A stretch of 64,000 nt of DNA from Flavobacterium aquidurense (GTDB lineage Bacteria; Bacteroidota; Bacteroidia; Flavobacteriales; Flavobacteriaceae), in the NCBI GenBank assembly GCA_900107365.1, contig FNPS01000008.1:124001-188000 (forward strand). The letters are read 5' to 3'. The notes beneath the pieces are model-generated. The model made no database searches. It was not told the origin of the DNA and saw only the letters and a program-made list of their open reading frames with translations. Made by a program: the position numbers and the translations under genes. Positions 17,808 through 27,059 of the stretch are shown one piece after another. How positions within the stretch are numbered: position 1 is the stretch's first letter; every line of letters starts with the position of its first letter.

Positions 17808-18758
17808 TTATTTTACATCAGAAAATTTTACAACTGGCTTAGCAGCGACTTTATAACCTTTACCACTAAAAGAATAGCGTTTTTCTATAATGAACTTAAA
17901 TTGCTTTTTTGATTTGGCCATTTCGACTATTTCCTCAGGCAGGTTGACTTCAAATTCATCGTCAGCTTTTGGTTTATGATACGAACCATTTGTTGTAATG
18001 ATAATATCTCTGAAAAACTTTTTATTAGTATCACGTACGACTTTACAAGAGCTTGACCAATCTATATTTGGAACGTTAAACATTCTATATCCAGATGTTT
18101 CCAGTATGGGTTGATATTTTCCGTCAAGTCCCGCAATAACATAAAAAAAGCCTTCATATGGGCCGCCCGCACCGCCATTTGAATGAACTAATGTAAAAGC
18201 ATATTGATCTTCTCCAATTTGTAAAAGTTCAGGTTTTGGACATTGGGCAAAAGATCCAAAGGCTGACATCGCGGGTTGAAAAGATCTCATTTCCCATAAA
18301 TTATTATTTTTTGCAAATTTAGCAATACCTAATAAACCACCTGTAAATCTGCTTGTTTGCAATCCGTCTTCGTCGTAAACAGAATGATTGAAGAACAATA
18401 ATTTGAATTGATTTCCTTTTGAATCTGTATAATCTTTAGTGGTAAGAAGCCTTGTAGCAACGCCTTCATTATAAGGAAAAATCTGATCACCTTCTTCGCC
18501 ATTAGCATCAATATATGACATTGGTTTACATTTTTTGCAATTCCAGCTTACAAAAGTATTGTGATCAGAAAGGTTATATAATTTTCCCGGAAACAACTTT
18601 TGCATTGTTTTTACAGGATCCATCGGATCGGCAATAGACAGCGTTCTTTTAGGGTTTAAAATAGTATCACTGACACTTTTTAATTGCACAATATCTTCTT
18701 GTGCAAAACAAACAGAATTAAATATCAAAAAAAGAAAACTAAGATGAATAAGCCTCAT
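17808..18758 (-). CDS. Secreted protein of unknown function
   Basis: A 316-residue protein with a clear signal peptide (FLFLIFNSVCFAQE). The mature part has six cysteines, two in a WNCKKCKPM motif that could be a metal-binding or redox pair, and glycine-rich segments (SNGGAGGPYEGFFYVIAGLD) suggesting a beta-propeller or beta-sandwich. It is periplasmic or secreted, with no sorting domain or lipobox. It ends 15 bases from the end of the convergent YeiH gene. The family is not recognised. Confidence 0.75.
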   Translation of the reverse strand: MRLIHLSFLFLIFNSVCFAQEDIVQLKSVSDTILNPKRTLSIADPMDPVKTMQKLFPGKLYNLSDHNTFVSWNCKKCKPMSYIDANGEEGDQIFPYNEGVATRLLTTKDYTDSKGNQFKLLFFNHSVYDEDGLQTSRFTGGLLGIAKFAKNNNLWEMRSFQPAMSAFGSFAQCPKPELLQIGEDQYAFTLVHSNGGAGGPYEGFFYVIAGLDGKYQPILETSGYRMFNVPNIDWSSSCKVVRDTNKKFFRDIIITTNGSYHKPKADDEFEVNLPEEIVEMAKSKKQFKFIIEKRYSFSGKGYKVAAKPVVKFSDVK

Positions 18759-18902
18759 ACATTAAAATTTAGAAGAAATATAAAACGAATTTACAAAGAA
18801 ACTTTTAATATGAACTTAAATCATTTATAGGGTTTAAAAGTTAAGAAAAAATTAATTTACATAATATTTGCTCCTATTCTTTTGAATTATCTTTAAATGA
18901 GA

Positions 18903-18910
18903 TAAATTTG
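18903..18910 (+). promoter_or_regulatory. -7 box for the phospholipase-like gene
   Basis: TAAATTTG matches TAnnTTTG 22 bases before the ATG at 18932. A TTG at 18908 that would extend the frame lies inside this box, which argues against it as a start. Confidence 0.6.
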
Positions 18911-18931
18911 ACCCCTCAAACAAATTTACAA

Positions 18932-19930
18932 ATGAAAAACTTTAGAATGAAGCCAAGACTAATCGCCTTTTTTGTATTAGCTATTGGATTTTTGACCTTA
19001 TCATGGGGTATCGTTGGCCACGAGCGTATTAATAAAGCTGCTGTAATGGCTTTGCCTCAACCGCTACAAATATTCTTTTATAATCACATTGATTTTATAA
19101 CACAAGAAGCCTCTGTTCCGGACATTCGTAAATATGCCCTGAATTATAAAGACGAGAATCCAAGACATTACTTTGATATGGAAAACTTTGGTTCTGCTGA
19201 CAGTTTGCCAAAAACGATGGAAGAAGCAAAGAAGAAATACAATGCTAAATTTTTGAATGATAACGGGATTTTACCTTGGTATATTGAAGATATGATGGTG
19301 AAATTAACTAAGGCTTTTAAGGATAAAAATAGAGCTGAAATTTTATTTCTTGCTGCAGACTTAGGTCATTATATAGGTGATGCGCATATGCCACTTCATA
19401 CTTCTGCAAATCATGACGGACAATTAAGCGATCAAAAAGGAATTCATTCACTTTGGGAAAGCAGATTACCTGAATTATTTGCTAAAAATTATAAGTTAAA
19501 TGTTCCGCAGGCACAATATTATGAAGATGTTCATAAAGCAACCTGGGATATGATTAATGATACACATAGTTTAGCGAAACCGTTATTAGACATTGATAAA
19601 AAACTGAGAACTGCAACTCCCGAAAATGAAGTTTTTAAAATGGATGCTGATGGAAAAGTATTGAAAAGTAAATACAATACAGCTCTCTTCTCTGATGAAT
19701 ACGCTAAGAAATTGAATAAAGAGTTAAACGGAATGGTTGAAAATCAAATGAAAAAAGCCATTAGTGCAACGGCTAGTTTTTGGTACACTGCATGGGTAAA
19801 TGCAGGAAAACCTGATTTAAGCGATTTAGATTCACCAGCTGTTACACAAAGAAATAATCAGTCTCTAAAAGATGATTTAAAATTATATCAAAGCGGAGAT
19901 TTATTTGGAATGAAAAATCAGAACGATTAA
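18932..19930 (+). CDS. Zinc-dependent phospholipase C / S1-P1 nuclease-like secreted protein
   Basis: This 332-residue protein has an N-terminal hydrophobic export signal. The likely mature start, WGIVGHERI (Trp25, His30), matches the family rule that the N-terminal tryptophan helps bind zinc. The central motif DLGHYIGDAHMPLHTSANHDG supplies more zinc ligands. These features place it in the S1/P1 nuclease and bacterial phospholipase C superfamily, and sequence alone does not tell nuclease from phospholipase. It acts outside the cytoplasm. The ATG at 18932 follows the promoter box at the usual distance. A later ATG at 18947 would also keep the signal peptide. Confidence 0.85.
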   Translation: MKNFRMKPRLIAFFVLAIGFLTLSWGIVGHERINKAAVMALPQPLQIFFYNHIDFITQEASVPDIRKYALNYKDENPRHYFDMENFGSADSLPKTMEEAKKKYNAKFLNDNGILPWYIEDMMVKLTKAFKDKNRAEILFLAADLGHYIGDAHMPLHTSANHDGQLSDQKGIHSLWESRLPELFAKNYKLNVPQAQYYEDVHKATWDMINDTHSLAKPLLDIDKKLRTATPENEVFKMDADGKVLKSKYNTALFSDEYAKKLNKELNGMVENQMKKAISATASFWYTAWVNAGKPDLSDLDSPAVTQRNNQSLKDDLKLYQSGDLFGMKNQND

Positions 19931-19940
19931 AAGGGTTTAT

Positions 19941-20116
19941 TTTGTTTCAGGTTTCAAGTTTCAAGTTGAAATCTCAATAAAAAAAACGCCTCAAATTCTA
20001 ATTGAATTTGAGGCGTTTTTTTATCACACATTCTTGCGCCATCCTTATTTCTATGATAAAAATGCGGTAGAAACGTCGGTTAAATCTGAAACCTGAAACC
20101 TGAAACCTGAAACAAA
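19941..20116. repeat. GTTTCAGG inverted repeat enclosing a terminator
   Basis: The left arm (19941-19964) starts TTTGTTTCAGGTTTCAAG. The right arm (20085-20116) is a tandem of CTGAAAC units ending CCTGAAACAAA. The arms are complementary over most of their length and enclose the strong terminator at 19979-20022, between convergent genes. Confidence 0.7.
19979..20022. terminator. Bidirectional terminator between convergent genes
   Basis: AACGCCTCAAATTC and GAATTTGAGGCGTT pair perfectly around a short TAATT loop, with A's on one side and T's on the other. It ends both the phospholipase-like gene and the sulfatase gene. Confidence 0.9.
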
Positions 20117-20122
20117 AAATTT

Positions 20123-22213
20123 TTACTTTTGATATTTCTTCTGTTTCAACATATCCGAAGCCGTTTGATAGAATGAAATAGTCTCATTCACCAAATCAGT
20201 TCTTTCTGTTTCTAATGGAATTTCATCATAATATATTTGGAATTCCGGTGCAACACCAGGTTTTGGCTTTAGTTTTAAAGCGAATTGTTTTACGGTTTGT
20301 TTTGGTGATAAAATAGTCAAAACATTATCTTTTATTAGGCCAAGATCCTGATAAGTAGCTATAAAAGCTCTCGGTTTATAATCTTGTTTTAAAACATCCT
20401 GACCAAAAAACTTACTTTGATAATTAAAATGTAATAATCCAAAAAGTGTTGGCATCAAATCAATTTGTGACATTAACTGATTGTATTTTGAAGGTCTTCC
20501 GGTTGGATCGTAAATAAAAGCCGGAATTCTATATTTGTCTAACGGAAGCTGTGTTTTTCCCGCACTAGAAGCACAGTGATCAGCAACAATAACAAATACA
20601 GTATTGTCGAACCACGGTTGTTTACTCGCCATTTCAAAGAATTTTCTCAATGAATAATCGGTATATTTAACACCTCCATCACGAGATTTAATATCACCAG
20701 GAATATCAATTTTGTTGTTAGGATAGGTAAAAGGCCTGTGATTGCTCACTGTCATAATATGATTGAAGAAAGGTTTGTTTTCCTTAGCTTCAGCATTCAT
20801 AACCTTTATGGCTTTGTTATACATATCTTCATCGCAAACTCCCCAAACATTCGAAAATGTGATTTCTTCCGGAGAAAAACTTGATTTGTCTACAATTTGA
20901 TAGCCGTTTCCAGAGTAGAAATCCTGCATATTATCAAAAAAAGCATCTCCTCCATACATGAATTTTACATTGTAACCTTTTTGTTTAAAGATAGCTCCAG
21001 TTGAGAATTTGTTTTTATTATCTTCTCTTTTTACCACACTTTCTCCGGCAGTTGGAGGTAAACACAAAGTCACAGCTTCAAGTCCGCGAACGGTTCTGTT
21101 TCCTGCTGCATACAGATTTGTAAACTCAAGACTTTTTTGTGCCAGACTGTCTAAAAAAGGTGTAATATTCTGCTCATTTCCATAAGACTTCATAAATTCG
21201 GCACTATAACTTTCAATAGTAATTAAAACTACATTTTTATGATTTTCAATAGAATCACTAGTAATAGCTCTTTGAATATCTTTTCCTGAAATAGCCGGGA
21301 ACTGTTTTTTTAGCAGGGTAAAAGCCTCTTGATTTGGAAGCGATTTATAAAATTTAAAATAGTCTAATTTGTTATTTTGAAAAGCCAAATAGAATTTATA
21401 TAATCCGTTAGATTGCAATTCATTAACAAAGACATTTTTAGAATTTTCTGTTTTGGCTAAAGTTGGAATAGCAATTAAGGAAATCGCAAATAAAAAAATA
21501 TAAACGACAGAAAGTTTTATTTTTTCGTTAAGATTAGGAATTTCTTTAATGAAGTTTTTAGAATTTCTAAGAATAAAATATGTAGCAATTCCAGTTACCA
21601 GAAATAAAGCAGAAAATAAAGGAATAACGGGATAGGATTGCATAATATTTCCAATAACTTCATTTGTGTAAATTAGGTAGTTAACTGCAATAAAGTTGTA
21701 TTTAACACCAAATTCATTCCAAAAGAAATATTCGCTTAAAGCATTTTGAAGAATCAATAAAACATATAAAAAGAGCACAAAAGCAAATAACCAAAATCTA
21801 ATTTTGTCTCTCCATTTTGGAAGAAAAAGTAAAAGAGCAAAAAGGGCTGTTTTTATTCCGATAAAAATTAAAACAATTCCTGGCAATGCACCTCCGTATT
21901 CATCAAATATGCTTTTTCCGGAAGCTACGTATATAAATAGGGCCAGAAAGATGCCAAGAATAATATATCCTGAAGGTTTGCTATATTTTGAATTCGAAAT
22001 AAAAACCAAGTACAACCATAGAAAGACGCTTGCTATCACAAACACAAAAAAATCAGAAAGAAGACCTAAACTAAAGATTTTCAGGCTCTGAAGAATGGTG
22101 AAGCAGCTTTGTGTAATGGGATGGAAAAATAGAACAATTCGCAACAGAAAACTTATAATGAAATAGAATAATGCAAGATTGTAAAACGGGGAAATCTTCT
22201 TGTAAAAAGTCAT
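20123..22213 (-). CDS. LtaS-family sulfatase-like membrane protein (alkaline phosphatase superfamily)
   Basis: This 696-residue protein has five N-terminal membrane helices (residues about 10-225) followed by an extracytoplasmic sulfatase-type domain. The domain keeps the metal and nucleophile signatures of the LtaS group: VVLITIESYSAEFMKSYG, AGNRTVRGLEAVTL (Thr nucleophile), FFNHIMTVSNHRPFTYP and VFVIVADHCA. In Gram-negative bacteria such proteins transfer phosphoglycerol or phosphoethanolamine to envelope glycans. The exact substrate is unknown. A TTG six codons upstream is open, but the ATG at 22213 is a better start. Confidence 0.9.
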   Translation of the reverse strand: MTFYKKISPFYNLALFYFIISFLLRIVLFFHPITQSCFTILQSLKIFSLGLLSDFFVFVIASVFLWLYLVFISNSKYSKPSGYIILGIFLALFIYVASGKSIFDEYGGALPGIVLIFIGIKTALFALLLFLPKWRDKIRFWLFAFVLFLYVLLILQNALSEYFFWNEFGVKYNFIAVNYLIYTNEVIGNIMQSYPVIPLFSALFLVTGIATYFILRNSKNFIKEIPNLNEKIKLSVVYIFLFAISLIAIPTLAKTENSKNVFVNELQSNGLYKFYLAFQNNKLDYFKFYKSLPNQEAFTLLKKQFPAISGKDIQRAITSDSIENHKNVVLITIESYSAEFMKSYGNEQNITPFLDSLAQKSLEFTNLYAAGNRTVRGLEAVTLCLPPTAGESVVKREDNKNKFSTGAIFKQKGYNVKFMYGGDAFFDNMQDFYSGNGYQIVDKSSFSPEEITFSNVWGVCDEDMYNKAIKVMNAEAKENKPFFNHIMTVSNHRPFTYPNNKIDIPGDIKSRDGGVKYTDYSLRKFFEMASKQPWFDNTVFVIVADHCASSAGKTQLPLDKYRIPAFIYDPTGRPSKYNQLMSQIDLMPTLFGLLHFNYQSKFFGQDVLKQDYKPRAFIATYQDLGLIKDNVLTILSPKQTVKQFALKLKPKPGVAPEFQIYYDEIPLETERTDLVNETISFYQTASDMLKQKKYQK

Positions 22214-22363
22214 GAAATTATTTTTCTGCAAAATTAATTCCGATTCATTAATTCGGGATTAAGTTACCCTTTTACCTTACTTAGTGTTAACTTAATGTTT
22301 CCTTAAGATGATTAAGTTTGTTTTAATCTAACGTTTGGATTCCTTAATGCGTGTTAAAATATT

Positions 22364-22371
22364 TATCTTTG
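22364..22371 (+). promoter_or_regulatory. -7 box for the two-component operon
   Basis: TATCTTTG matches TAnnTTTG 39 bases before the regulator ATG. A TTTG at 22334-22337 is the nearest -33 candidate, at a rather long spacing. Confidence 0.55.
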
Positions 22372-22410
22372 ACTAATTCAAAAGTAATCTAATCTAAATT
22401 ATAGCGATAA

Positions 22411-23076
22411 ATGCACATTTTAATAGTTGAAGATGAATTAGGAATTGTTCAGTTTCTGCAACAAGGCTTACAGGAGGAAGGCTACGAGGTAACTACGGCT
22501 AATGATGGCTCGAAAGGGTTTGAATTGGTTCAAAACCAACAATTTGATCTAATTTTATTGGATTGGATGTTGCCAAAAATTAATGGTTTAGATCTATGTA
22601 AAGCCATTAGGATAAAAGATCAGAAAACGCCAATAATCTTTTTAACGGCAAAAGATACTGTTCACGAAACTATTGAAGGTTTAAAAGCTGGCGCGAATGA
22701 CTACATCAAAAAGCCTTTTAGTTTTGAAGAATTAGTAGAGCGCATAAAAGTTCATTTTAGAAACAGAAAAGGAAGTGAAATTTTAACCTTAGGTGCTATT
22801 AAGATTGATTTGTCGAAACATATTGTGCTGAAAAATGAGGAAGAAATAGCGTTAACACAAAGAGAGTTCGAATTATTGACTTATTTAGTTCAGAATAAGG
22901 GAAAGGTTTGTACCCGAAATCAGATCTTAAAAGACGTCTGGGAAATCAATTTTGAGTATGATACCGGTGTAATTGATGTTTTTATGAATGCAATTCGAAA
23001 AAAACTCAATTTAAAAATTGAAGAAGATTATATAAAAACAATCCGCGGTATCGGCTATATCGCAAATGACTTATAG
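22411..23076 (+). CDS. OmpR/PhoB-type response regulator
   Basis: This 221-residue two-domain regulator has a receiver domain with the acidic pocket (Glu7, Asp8), phosphoacceptor Asp51 (LILLDWMLP), the Thr of FLTAKD and Lys of IKKPF. The winged-helix DNA-binding domain is at about 130-220 (ALTQREFELLTYL, VIDVFMNAIRKKL, IRGIGY). It overlaps nothing, and its TAG stop is immediately followed by the ATG of the histidine kinase, so the pair is translated as a unit. The signal and regulon are unknown. Confidence 0.95.
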   Translation: MHILIVEDELGIVQFLQQGLQEEGYEVTTANDGSKGFELVQNQQFDLILLDWMLPKINGLDLCKAIRIKDQKTPIIFLTAKDTVHETIEGLKAGANDYIKKPFSFEELVERIKVHFRNRKGSEILTLGAIKIDLSKHIVLKNEEEIALTQREFELLTYLVQNKGKVCTRNQILKDVWEINFEYDTGVIDVFMNAIRKKLNLKIEEDYIKTIRGIGYIANDL

Positions 23077-24474
23077 ATGGCACAACTTTCTTTTAAAAAC
23101 AGAATAGCCTTAAACTATATAATCACTACTGGTTTACTGATTTTAGTGGTGTTTTCGGTAATTTATTCTATTGTAAAACATACTGTTTACAGTCATATCG
23201 ACGAAAATATAAAGGTTGAAATACAAAATCATTTAGCAGAAATTAAAGTAGTAGGTGATAAAGTAATTTTAATTGATGAAGAAGAATGGAATGAGCGTGA
23301 GCACAATTCAGTAGATGTAAATCCCGTTTTTGTCGAGTTCTTAGATTTGAACAAAAAGATTATCGATAAAGCACCTAATCTAAAAACAGAAACGCTTGAA
23401 TTTAATGATTCTGTTGAAGACTATGAATTGTTTGATACCAAAATGGGAAATCATGCCATTCGCCAAATTCAGGTTCCGCTTCATATAAAGAAGAAACAGA
23501 TTGGTTATGTGATTGTAGCCATGTCTTTAGCAGATTCTAAAATGGTGCTGAATAATCTGTTTGACATCATGAGTTTGTCTTTTCTGGCGATTTTACTATT
23601 GTTGTTTTTTATTGCACGATTTTTTGCCGGAAGAAGTATAAAACCAATAAATGCAATTATAAATACGTCTAAAATTATTACGAAAGATAGCCTTAAAACA
23701 CGTATTCCGTTACCCAAAACCCGCGACGAATTGTATATACTTTCGAAAACAATAAACAATTTATTAAATCGAATTGAAGATGCAATTGAACGTGAAAAAC
23801 AATTTACTTCTGATGCTTCGCACGAATTAAGAACACCTTTAACCGTTATTAAAGGAACGCTGGAAGTTTTAATTCGTAAACCTCGTGATAACAAAGAATA
23901 TGAGGAAAAAATTAATTACTGCATAAATGAAGTTGACCATTTAAATATGCTGGTCGATCAGCTTCTTTTAATGGCTCGTTTTGAGAATCAAAAAAAAACT
24001 GTAAACAGAGAACCGGTTTATTTGAATGCTTTAATTTTGGATGTTTTGACATTAAATTCTGAAAAAATAAAAAATAAGAAGGTCAATATCAAATTTGATG
24101 CTGTTCAGGATTTTTATATTAAATCGGATACTTTTTTAGTCATTACTATTTTAAGAAATATTATTTCGAATGCAATTAAGTATTCTAATACGAAAGGAGA
24201 AATTTTAATTTTACTTTCAGAACAAAATGGGAAAACAGTTTGTAAAATTTCAGACAACGGAATTGGAATTGCAAAAGAAGATTTGGCTAATATTTTAAAT
24301 CCATTTTTCAGATCAAATTCTACGGATCACCCTGAGATTAAAGGGACAGGTTTAGGTTTGTCTATTGTTAAAAGAACAACTGAACTGCTTGGAATTAAGT
24401 TTAAAATTGAGAGTGAAATAGGAGCAGGAACGACAGTTATACTAACTTTTAACGAAAATATGAAAACGTTATAG
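23077..24474 (+). CDS. Membrane sensor histidine kinase
   Basis: This 465-residue kinase partners the response regulator directly upstream. It has a membrane segment (about residues 14-34), a periplasmic sensor of about 120 residues, a second membrane segment (about 165-187, LSFLAILLLLFFIA), a HAMP linker, the HisKA domain with His249 (SDASHELRTPLTVIKG) and an HATPase domain (NAIKYS, DNGIGI, GTGLGLSIV). The overall plan resembles the CusS/heavy-metal sensor group, but no metal transporter is adjacent. Confidence 0.95.
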   Translation: MAQLSFKNRIALNYIITTGLLILVVFSVIYSIVKHTVYSHIDENIKVEIQNHLAEIKVVGDKVILIDEEEWNEREHNSVDVNPVFVEFLDLNKKIIDKAPNLKTETLEFNDSVEDYELFDTKMGNHAIRQIQVPLHIKKKQIGYVIVAMSLADSKMVLNNLFDIMSLSFLAILLLLFFIARFFAGRSIKPINAIINTSKIITKDSLKTRIPLPKTRDELYILSKTINNLLNRIEDAIEREKQFTSDASHELRTPLTVIKGTLEVLIRKPRDNKEYEEKINYCINEVDHLNMLVDQLLLMARFENQKKTVNREPVYLNALILDVLTLNSEKIKNKKVNIKFDAVQDFYIKSDTFLVITILRNIISNAIKYSNTKGEILILLSEQNGKTVCKISDNGIGIAKEDLANILNPFFRSNSTDHPEIKGTGLGLSIVKRTTELLGIKFKIESEIGAGTTVILTFNENMKTL

Positions 24475-24574
24475 TGAATTGAGAAAATCTAATAAAAATT
24501 GCTGCTGAAATATTTTTTAACAATAAACTATCGTTAAGTTAAATTAAAAATAGCTTTTTTATGAAATTAACTAG

Positions 24575-24582
24575 TATATTTG
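24575..24582 (+). promoter_or_regulatory. -7 box of the histidine operon
   Basis: TATATTTG matches TAnnTTTG. A transcript starting about 7 bases downstream would carry the leader peptide start roughly 30 bases from its 5' end, as expected for an attenuator. Confidence 0.65.
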
Positions 24583-24617
24583 CAACCGAATCAAAGAATT
24601 ATAAAATAAACCAAACA

Positions 24618-24677
24618 ATGATTTCAAATCAATTACATCATCATCATTTTCATTATTGCTCTCAAGCGATGTGTTAA
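24618..24677 (+). CDS. hisL: his operon leader peptide
   Basis: A 19-residue frame reads MISNQLHHHHFHYCSQAMC and contains five His codons in six positions (24636-24653). Its only role should be to let a ribosome measure charged tRNA-His. It lies between the promoter box and a terminator hairpin upstream of hisG. The end of the frame (24661-24668) overlaps the antiterminator arm, so the position of the ribosome decides which RNA fold forms. Confidence 0.9.
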   Translation: MISNQLHHHHFHYCSQAMC

Positions 24678-24737
24678 TGGTATGCATGTAAATCATCATA
24701 TTTTAAAACCCGTTTGAGTACATCAAGCGGGTTTTTT
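24661..24737 (+). promoter_or_regulatory. his operon attenuator (terminator/antiterminator switch)
   Basis: The terminator stem is AACCCGTTTGA (24707-24717) with TCAAGCGGGTT (24723-24733), loop GTACA, followed by T's to 24737. The competing arm CTCAAGCG (24661-24668) can pair along its full length with CGTTTGAG (24711-24718), counting one G-U pair, and would break the terminator. TCAAGCG thus occurs twice, once in each competing arm. A ribosome stalled at the His codons leaves 24661-24668 free, so transcription continues. A ribosome reaching the stop covers that arm, so transcription ends. Confidence 0.9.
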
Positions 24738-24785
24738 AATTCCAATTCTTTGTACTCAAACTATTAATCAGCAAACAACTAAAAA

Positions 24786-25643
24786 ATGAGTACTTTAAAA
24801 ATTGCAATTCAAAAATCAGGTCGTTTAAACGAAGACAGCATTCAAATCTTAAAAGATTGCGGTATTTCGATTAATAATGGTAACGACCAGTTAAAAGCCG
24901 AAGCTTCAAATTTTCCTTTAGAAGTTTTATACCTTAGAAATTCAGATATTCCTCAGTATTTGATTGATGGAGTAGTAGATTTAGCTATTGTTGGAGATAA
25001 TTTATTAGTAGAAAAAGGAAAACATATTGAAGTAATTCAGAAACTTGGATTTTCAAAATGTAAGGTTTCCGTAGCTGTTCCTAAAACTTTCGAATACAAT
25101 TCTATTCAGGATCTAGCAGGTTTACGAATTGCAACATCTTATCCAAACACAGTTAACGAATATTTTAATTCTTTCGGATTAACAGTTGATATTCACCAAA
25201 TTTCAGGCTCAGTCGAAATTGCACCAAATATTGGCCTTGCTGATGCTATTGTAGATATCGTCTCAAGTGGAAGCACTTTGTTCAAAAATAATTTAAGAGA
25301 AGTTGAAGTGATTCTTAAAAGTGAAGCTGTTCTGGCGGTTTCTCCAAAAGTTTCTCCGGAAATTCAGAAACACATCGATACTTTAAAATTCAGAATCCAA
25401 TCGGTTTTAAGAGCTCGAAATTCGAAATATATCCTGATGAATGTGCCAAACGATAAAATTGACGAAATTGGTAAAATTCTACCGGTTTTAAGAAGTTTAA
25501 CTGTTTTACCATTAGCTCAGGAAGGCTGGAGCAGTGTTCACTCGGTAATCGATAAAGATACTTTTTGGGACGTAATCGATAAATTAAAAGAGGCTGGAGC
25601 CGAAGGAATTTTAGTTTGCCCGATTGAGAAAATGGTACTGTAA
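24786..25643 (+). CDS. hisG: ATP phosphoribosyltransferase HisG (long form)
   Basis: This 285-residue enzyme makes phosphoribosyl-ATP from ATP and PRPP, the first step of histidine synthesis. The catalytic part includes AIVGDNLLVEKG and the PRPP-binding segment DAIVDIVSSGSTL. The C-terminal regulatory domain (about 215-285, AEGILVCPIEKMVL) marks the long, hexameric form that senses histidine by itself and needs no HisZ. It is the first gene after the attenuator. Confidence 0.97.
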   Translation: MSTLKIAIQKSGRLNEDSIQILKDCGISINNGNDQLKAEASNFPLEVLYLRNSDIPQYLIDGVVDLAIVGDNLLVEKGKHIEVIQKLGFSKCKVSVAVPKTFEYNSIQDLAGLRIATSYPNTVNEYFNSFGLTVDIHQISGSVEIAPNIGLADAIVDIVSSGSTLFKNNLREVEVILKSEAVLAVSPKVSPEIQKHIDTLKFRIQSVLRARNSKYILMNVPNDKIDEIGKILPVLRSLTVLPLAQEGWSSVHSVIDKDTFWDVIDKLKEAGAEGILVCPIEKMVL

Positions 25644-25649
25644 AAATTT

Positions 25650-25766
25650 AAATTCCAATTTTTAAATTCCAAATTCCAAAATTCGACAACAGCTTTGCGA
25701 ACTTTGCGTTTTTTTTAGATAAAGAATAGTAAAAAACCTTGCGCCCTTTGCGGTTAAATTATACAG
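25650..25766. repeat. hisG-hisD spacer with AATTCCAA and TTTGCGAAC motifs
   Basis: The spacer has repeated AATTCCAA units (25651-25680), then CTTTGCGAACTTTGCG (25693-25708) and a degenerate second copy, CCTTGCGCCCTTTGCGG (25738-25754). The same two motif families form inverted repeats at 53682-53806, 56560-56646 and 60556-60655. Here mainly one orientation is present. Confidence 0.6.
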
Positions 25767-25767
25767 C

Positions 25768-27051
25768 ATGAATAAAATAGACAATCCAAAACCAGATACC
25801 TGGTCAGAAATATTAAAAAGACCAACCAAAACCATCGATGATATCGAAGTTACGGTTAAAGAAATTTTTAAAGAAGTACAGAAAAAAGGTGATGAAGCTG
25901 TTGCAAAATACACTTCAATCTTTGACGGAATCACTTTAGAGAATTACGAAGTTACGCCAGCGGAAATTGAGGAGGCAATTAATTCAATTTCTGACGAATT
26001 GAAAAGTTCAATTCAATTGGCGAAAGCAAATATTCTGAAGTTTCACACCGCTCAAAAAACAGATCGAATTTCAGTTGAAACAATTGAAGGAGTAAATTGT
26101 TGGCAGGAAAAAAGACCAATTCAAAAAATTGGTTTATATATTCCGGGTGGAACAGCGCCTTTGTTTTCAACAGTTTTAATGTTGGCGGTTCCGGCTGAAA
26201 TTGCAGGTTGCAAAGAGATTGTTTTATGTTCGCCTCCGGATAAAACAGGAAAAATAAATCCGGCGATTTTGTATACTGCTCATTTATGCGGTGTTACTAA
26301 AATATTAAAAGTGGGGGGGATTCAGGCAATTGCAGGAATGACGTTTGGAACACAATCAATTCCGAAAGTATATAAGATTTTTGGACCAGGAAATCAGTTT
26401 GTAACGGTTGCAAAACAATTAGCAACTCAATTTGGAGTCGCAATCGATATGCCAGCTGGACCTTCAGAACTATTAATTGTAGCTGATGACACAGCAGTTC
26501 CTGCATTTGTCGCTTCAGACTTATTATCTCAGGCAGAACACGGAACAGACAGTCAGGTAATTTTAGTTTCTACTTCAATACGATTGATCGAGGCGGTAGA
26601 AGCAGAAATTCAAAGCCAAATTGAAGAACTTCCCAGAAAAGAAATCGCTAAAAAAGCAATTGAAAATTCGAAATTGATTTATATAGAAAATGATCAGATT
26701 GCTTTAGATCTTATCAATGAATATGGACCGGAACACTTTATAATATGTTCAGAATTTGATGATTTTTATTGTAACGGAATTGTAAATGCAGGTTCGGTTT
26801 TTATTGGAAATTATACACCTGAAAGTGCTGGAGATTATGCTTCAGGAACGAATCATACCTTGCCTACAAATGGTTATGCTAAGAATTATAGCGGAGTAAA
26901 TCTGGATAGTTTTATGAAATCGATGACGTTTCAGAAAATATCTAAAACCGGAATTCAAAATATTGGCCGAGCTATTGAGGTTATGGCTGAAGCCGAAGGT
27001 TTACAGGCGCATAAAAATGCTGTAACGCTGAGATTAAAGAGTATAGAGTAA
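25768..27051 (+). CDS. hisD: Histidinol dehydrogenase HisD
   Basis: This 427-residue zinc enzyme carries out the last two steps, from histidinol to histidine, using two NAD+. Family motifs are the substrate/NAD segment YIPGGTAPLFSTVLM, the GPGNQFVTVAKQ motif, MPAGPSELLIVADD, the zinc-ligand region LSQAEHGTDSQ, and the catalytic YGPEHFII. The length is typical. It follows hisG in the operon. Confidence 0.97.
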   Translation: MNKIDNPKPDTWSEILKRPTKTIDDIEVTVKEIFKEVQKKGDEAVAKYTSIFDGITLENYEVTPAEIEEAINSISDELKSSIQLAKANILKFHTAQKTDRISVETIEGVNCWQEKRPIQKIGLYIPGGTAPLFSTVLMLAVPAEIAGCKEIVLCSPPDKTGKINPAILYTAHLCGVTKILKVGGIQAIAGMTFGTQSIPKVYKIFGPGNQFVTVAKQLATQFGVAIDMPAGPSELLIVADDTAVPAFVASDLLSQAEHGTDSQVILVSTSIRLIEAVEAEIQSQIEELPRKEIAKKAIENSKLIYIENDQIALDLINEYGPEHFIICSEFDDFYCNGIVNAGSVFIGNYTPESAGDYASGTNHTLPTNGYAKNYSGVNLDSFMKSMTFQKISKTGIQNIGRAIEVMAEAEGLQAHKNAVTLRLKSIE

Positions 27052-27059
27052 AGAAAATA

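Noticed and set aside
19941-20116. Regularly repeated TGAAAC words as a possible CRISPR array
   Set aside because: The units are 6-8 bases, without unique spacers of constant length, and no cas genes are present.
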